Assembly: GCF_025244925.1 (NCBI RefSeq)
Contig: NZ_CP104275.1
Location: 992,001-1,056,000 of the forward strand
DNA from: Arthrobacter zhaoxinii
GTDB lineage: Bacteria > Actinomycetota > Actinomycetes > Actinomycetales > Micrococcaceae
DNA length: 64,000 nt
Direction of reading: 5' to 3'
The notes below the pieces were generated by a model, which saw only the letters and a list, made by a program, of their open reading frames with translations, made no database searches and was not told the origin of the DNA. Both the position numbers and the translations under genes were made by a program. Positions 60,861-64,000 of this stretch are shown here, one piece after another (positions within the stretch are counted from its first letter, which is position 1; the number at the start of each line of letters is the position of its first letter).

Positions 60861-62288
60861 ATGTCTACTAAGAAACCCTCCGCGGCATCCACGCCGGCGC
60901 CGGTGCCGGCCAAGGCCAATTCCAAGGGCCGCGTGATTGTTGCCAGCCTCGTCGGAACCTCCATCGAGTTCTACGACTTCTACGTCTACGCAACGGCTGC
61001 GGTCCTCGTCTTCCCCCGGCTGTTCTTTCCGAACGCCGATGGGTTCACGGCCCTGCTGAGCTCGTTCGCCGTGTTTGGGGTGGCTTTCATTGCCCGGCCG
61101 CTGGGCTCCATCGTCTTCGGGCACTTCGGTGACAAGGTGGGCCGCAAGGGAACCCTGGTGGCATCGCTGTTGACCATGGGGATTGCGACGTTCCTGATCG
61201 GCTGCCTGCCGGAGGCCAAGGACGGCTGGATTATCTTAGCCCCGGCGCTGCTGGTAGTCCTGCGGTTCGCCCAGGGCCTGGCCCTCGGCGGCGAATGGTC
61301 CGGCGCCGCACTGCTGGCAACGGAAAACGCACCGGCGAACAAGCGCGCCGTGTGGGGAACATTCCCGCAGCTGGGCGCGCCCATCGGCTTCATCCTGGCC
61401 AACGGCTTGTTCCTGCTGCTGAGCTTCCAGCTGACCCCAGATCAGTTCGACACCTGGGGCTGGCGCGTGCCGTTCCTGGCCAGTGCCGTCATGGTCATCA
61501 TCGGTCTGTACGTCCGGCTGAAACTGGTTGAGACGCCTGCATTCCAGAAGGTCGTCGACTCCGGCGAGGTCAGCAAGCTGCCGCTGAGCCGCGCCTTCAA
61601 GTACAGCTGGCGTCAGATGATCGCCGGCACGTTCATCATGCTGGCCACCTATGTGCTGTTCTACCTGATGACCACCTTCACGCTCACCTACGGCACTTCC
61701 GCGAAGACCGAGGAAGCCGCCCGTGCCGCCGCCGAAAAGGCCGGGAAGATTTTCGACCCCGAAACATTCACCGCCGGCCTGGGGTATGCGCGCAACGACT
61801 TCCTGATCATGCTGATCATCGGCGTGGTGTTCTTCGGGATCTTCACGCTGGTCGCCGGCCCGCTGGCGGAGAAGCACGGCCGCCGCAAGACGCTGCTGGT
61901 GGTCACCGCCGGGATCTTCCTCTTCGGCTTCACCTTCTCCCCGCTGCTCGGCGGCGGAACCGTGGGCGTCATGGCGCTGCTGATCATCGGCTTCACCCTG
62001 ATGGGCCTGACCTTCGGACCGATGGGTGCGATGCTGCCGGAGCTGTTCCCGACGAACGTGCGCTACACCGGCTCGGCGATCGCCTACAACGTCTCCTCGA
62101 TCCTGGGCGCTGCGGTGGCTCCGTTCATCGCCGTCGCGCTGTGGCAGGCGGCGGACGGCAGTCCGTGGCTGGTGGGCATCTACCTGTCCTCGATGGCGGT
62201 GCTGACGCTGATCGCGCTGTTCGTCACCAAGGACACCAAGGACGTCGACTACGAGAACAACTCCAGTGAGGCCGTGAAGGTCCTCTAA
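60861..62288 (+). CDS. MFS transporter, metabolite:H+ symporter (MHS) family
   Basis: 475-residue transporter with 12 membrane helices. The signatures GTSIEFYDFYVYATAA, RPLGSIVFGHFGDKVGRKGTL (outlined) and LRFAQGLALGGEWSGAAL define the MHS group (ProP, ShiA, KgtP relatives) that import organic acids, betaines or shikimate with protons. The substrate cannot be set from the sequence. AAAGAG lies about 7 bases before ATG 60861; a longer upstream frame crosses the lpdA terminator and is rejected. Confidence 0.9.
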   Translation: MSTKKPSAASTPAPVPAKANSKGRVIVASLVGTSIEFYDFYVYATAAVLVFPRLFFPNADGFTALLSSFAVFGVAFIARPLGSIVFGHFGDKVGRKGTLVASLLTMGIATFLIGCLPEAKDGWIILAPALLVVLRFAQGLALGGEWSGAALLATENAPANKRAVWGTFPQLGAPIGFILANGLFLLLSFQLTPDQFDTWGWRVPFLASAVMVIIGLYVRLKLVETPAFQKVVDSGEVSKLPLSRAFKYSWRQMIAGTFIMLATYVLFYLMTTFTLTYGTSAKTEEAARAAAEKAGKIFDPETFTAGLGYARNDFLIMLIIGVVFFGIFTLVAGPLAEKHGRRKTLLVVTAGIFLFGFTFSPLLGGGTVGVMALLIIGFTLMGLTFGPMGAMLPELFPTNVRYTGSAIAYNVSSILGAAVAPFIAVALWQAADGSPWLVGIYLSSMAVLTLIALFVTKDTKDVDYENNSSEAVKVL

Positions 62289-62301
62289 CCGGTAACAACA
62301 C

Positions 62302-62338
62302 AGCAGGCCCGGTTCCCTCTGCGGGAACCGGGCCTGCT
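62302..62338. terminator. bidirectional intrinsic terminator
   Basis: AGCAGGCCCGGTTCCC (62302-62317) pairs with GGGAACCGGGCCTGCT (62323-62338), 16 bp with loop TCTGC, followed by TTGTTTTG. Lies between the converging transporter and carboxylase genes. Confidence 0.94.
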
Positions 62339-62378
62339 TTGTTTTGCGCTGCTGCTGTTGTTCGGGGGTCGTCCGGGG

Positions 62379-64000
62379 TCAGTCCAGGATCGAAGCGATG
62401 ACGGCGCCGGCGGAGACCGTTGCACCGGGAAGGGCGCTCAGACCGGTGATGGTGCCGGACTTGTGCGCGGTCAGCGGCTGCTCCATCTTCATGGCTTCCA
62501 GCACCACGACGAGATCGCCCTCGCGGACCACTGCTCCGTCCTCGACGGCTACCTTGACGATGGTTCCCTGCATGGGGGAGGTGAGGTCATCGCCCGCAGC
62601 TGCAGTTGAGGCTCCGCCGCGGGACCGCTTGCGCGCCTTGCCGTTGCTGCGTGCGCCGTTGGAGGTGCCGGCACCGGGGCCGCCCAGGCCGGCCGGGAGC
62701 ACAACCTCAAGCCGCTTGCCGCCTACTTCAACGGTGACGCGGCGGCGCTCGTCGTCGTCGTCGCCCGTTGCCGGTTCACCGCTCCAGGCCGGGATGGTGT
62801 TCACGAACCCGGTCTCGATCCAGCGGGTGTGTACGCCGAAGCTCTCCTCGCCGGTGAAGGCGGGGTCAGCGGTCACGGCGCGGTGGAAGGGCAGTACTGT
62901 CGGCATGCCGACGACGTCGATCTCGGCCAGGGCACGCCGTGCCCGCTGCAGCGCCTCGCGGCGGGTGGCACCGGTGACAATCAGCTTGGCGAGCATGGAA
63001 TCGAAGTTTCCGCCCACGGTTTCGCCGGCTTCGATGCCGGAGTCCACGCGGACACCGGGGCCGGTGGGCAGCTTGAATTCCGAGACGGTGCCGGGGGCGG
63101 GCATGAAATTGCGGCCCGGGTCTTCGCCGTTGATGCGGAATTCGAAGGAGTGGCCGCGTACTTCCGGATCGCCGTAGCCCAGTGCTTCGCCGCGGGCGAT
63201 GCGGAACTGTTCGCGGACCAGGTCCAGGCCGGTGACCTCCTCGGAAACCGGGTGCTCCACCTGGAGGCGCGTGTTGACCTCGAGGAAGGAAATGGTGCCG
63301 TCCGTGCCGACCAGGAATTCGCACGTGCCGGCGCCCTGGTAGCCGGCCTCCTTCAGGATGGCCTTCGACGCCGCGTACAGGCTGGCGTTCTGCTCTTCGG
63401 AGAGGAAGGGAGCGGGAGCTTCCTCAACCAGCTTCTGGTTGCGGCGCTGCAGGGAGCAGTCGCGGGTGGAGACGACGACGACGTTGCCGTAGGCGTCCGC
63501 CAGGCACTGGGTTTCCACGTGGCGGGGTGCATCGAGGAAGCGTTCGATGAAGCACTCGCCGCGGCCGAAGGCAGCTGTGGCCTCGCGGACGGCGGAGTCG
63601 AACATCTCGGGGATCTCGTCGCGGGTGCGGGCAACCTTGATGCCGCGGCCGCCGCCGCCGAAAGCTGCCTTGATGGCCAGCGGGAGGCCGTGCCGGTCCG
63701 CGAAGTCCAGGACGTCCTGGGCGGACTCGACAGGGTCCGGGGTGCCGGGAACCAGCGGTGCACCGACCTTGGCGGCGATGTGGCGGGCCTGGACCTTGTC
63801 TCCGAGTGAGGAGATGGCGCTGGGGGAGGGGCCGATCCAGGTCAGGCCGGCGTCGATGACGCGCTGGGCGAATTCGGCATTCTCGGAGAGGAAGCCGTAA
63901 CCGGGGTGGATGGCGTCCGCTCCCGAGCGGGCGGCGGCGTCGAGGATCTTGCCCATGTCCAGGTAGGACTCGGCGGCGGTGCTGCCGCCCAGGGCGTAGG
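62379..64000 (-). CDS. acyl-CoA carboxylase alpha subunit (biotin carboxylase plus biotin carrier), 5' part outside window
   Basis: The last 540 or so codons of a biotin-dependent carboxylase chain; the reading frame is open to the right edge, so the N-terminus is missing. Visible biotin carboxylase parts: [29 protein letters not shown] (ATP loop), [16 protein letters not shown] with the catalytic Glu-Asn-Arg set, and [15 protein letters not shown] linker rich in Arg/Gly/Ala leads to the carrier domain with biotinyl Lys in [12 protein letters not shown] near the C-terminus. Matches AccA3-type subunits that supply malonyl- and methylmalonyl-CoA. An internal ATG at 63956 is not the true start. 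Confidence 0.94.
   Translation of the reverse strand, partial: YALGGSTAAESYLDMGKILDAAARSGADAIHPGYGFLSENAEFAQRVIDAGLTWIGPSPSAISSLGDKVQARHIAAKVGAPLVPGTPDPVESAQDVLDFADRHGLPLAIKAAFGGGGRGIKVARTRDEIPEMFDSAVREATAAFGRGECFIERFLDAPRHVETQCLADAYGNVVVVSTRDCSLQRRNQKLVEEAPAPFLSEEQNASLYAASKAILKEAGYQGAGTCEFLVGTDGTISFLEVNTRLQVEHPVSEEVTGLDLVREQFRIARGEALGYGDPEVRGHSFEFRINGEDPGRNFMPAPGTVSEFKLPTGPGVRVDSGIEAGETVGGNFDSMLAKLIVTGATRREALQRARRALAEIDVVGMPTVLPFHRAVTADPAFTGEESFGVHTRWIETGFVNTIPAWSGEPATGDDDDERRRVTVEVGGKRLEVVLPAGLGGPGAGTSNGARSNGKARKRSRGGASTAAAGDDLTSPMQGTIVKVAVEDGAVVREGDLVVVLEAMKMEQPLTAHKSGTITGLSALPGATVSAGAVIASILD

Noticed and set aside
1..64000. tRNA, rRNA, CRISPR arrays, insertion sequences, prophage or attachment sites
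   Set aside because: No cloverleaf-like sequence, regular spaced repeat, transposase or integrase was found on either strand.

Overview
The window is about 68-70% GC, has short intergenic gaps, many ATGA/GTGA start-stop overlaps, GTG/TTG starts and strong third-position GC. Gene content (SufS/SufU, DUF2505, SCO4848-family protein, PmmB-PNP-LpdA order, biotin-type acyl-CoA carboxylase alpha chain, Mfd) points to an actinobacterium, most likely Micrococcaceae (Arthrobacter-like). No tRNA, rRNA, CRISPR array, IS element or prophage was recognised.

Region 1 (1-38.4 kb) is largely a cell-surface polysaccharide locus. Two tandem, translationally coupled large ATP-binding LuxR (LAL) regulators are followed by a palindrome-rich gap and an exopolysaccharide operon: priming sugar transferase, glycosyltransferase, WcaF-like acyltransferase. 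A reverse-strand SGNH hydrolase comes next, then a tightly overlapping operon of GT2, GT4, Wzy-like polymerase, CDP-alcohol phosphotransferase and Wzx-like flippase. A strong bidirectional terminator separates this from a reverse-strand Wzz/BY-kinase, a lipoprotein and a very large secreted propeller/FN3/LamG/DNRLRE protein. A TagD-like cytidylyltransferase and a GDPD-type lipoprotein follow, then a VanZ protein and a second, shorter propeller/FN3/LamG paralogue. After the SufS-SufU pair come GDP-mannose dehydratase and GDP-fucose synthase, and UDP-glucose dehydrogenase on the opposite strand, which would supply GDP-L-fucose and UDP-glucuronate. Two paralogous histidine kinases flank one OmpR-type response regulator; next are an HPt-like protein lacking the phospho-accepting His, a second VanZ protein and a low-molecular-weight tyrosine phosphatase (probable partner of the BY-kinase).

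Region 2 (38.4-42.06 kb) is a SipW/TasA-like export operon: two small proteins with alternate-type signal peptides, a Ser-His (SipW-type) signal peptidase, and two further exported or membrane-anchored proteins. Its promoter, a 5'-terminal mRNA hairpin and an intercistronic hairpin are visible.

Region 3 (42.06-52.2 kb) is mostly housekeeping: NhaA, small membrane proteins, DUF2505, a lipoprotein, a secreted M28 peptidase, Mfd and DeoC.

Region 4 (52.3-56 kb) is the most unusual. A 53-residue secreted peptide gene is divergent from a TPR-like protein in lower-GC DNA with two inverted repeats at the peptide promoter, resembling the layout of peptide/TPR-receptor (RRNPP) signalling. It is followed by a STAS-like protein coupled to a HAMP-GGDEF-EAL protein (c-di-GMP turnover).

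Region 5 (56-64 kb) holds a RibD-C reductase, PmmB-like mutase, purine nucleoside phosphorylase, LpdA-type quinone reductase, an MHS-family transporter, and the C-terminal part of an acyl-CoA carboxylase alpha chain that runs off the right edge.
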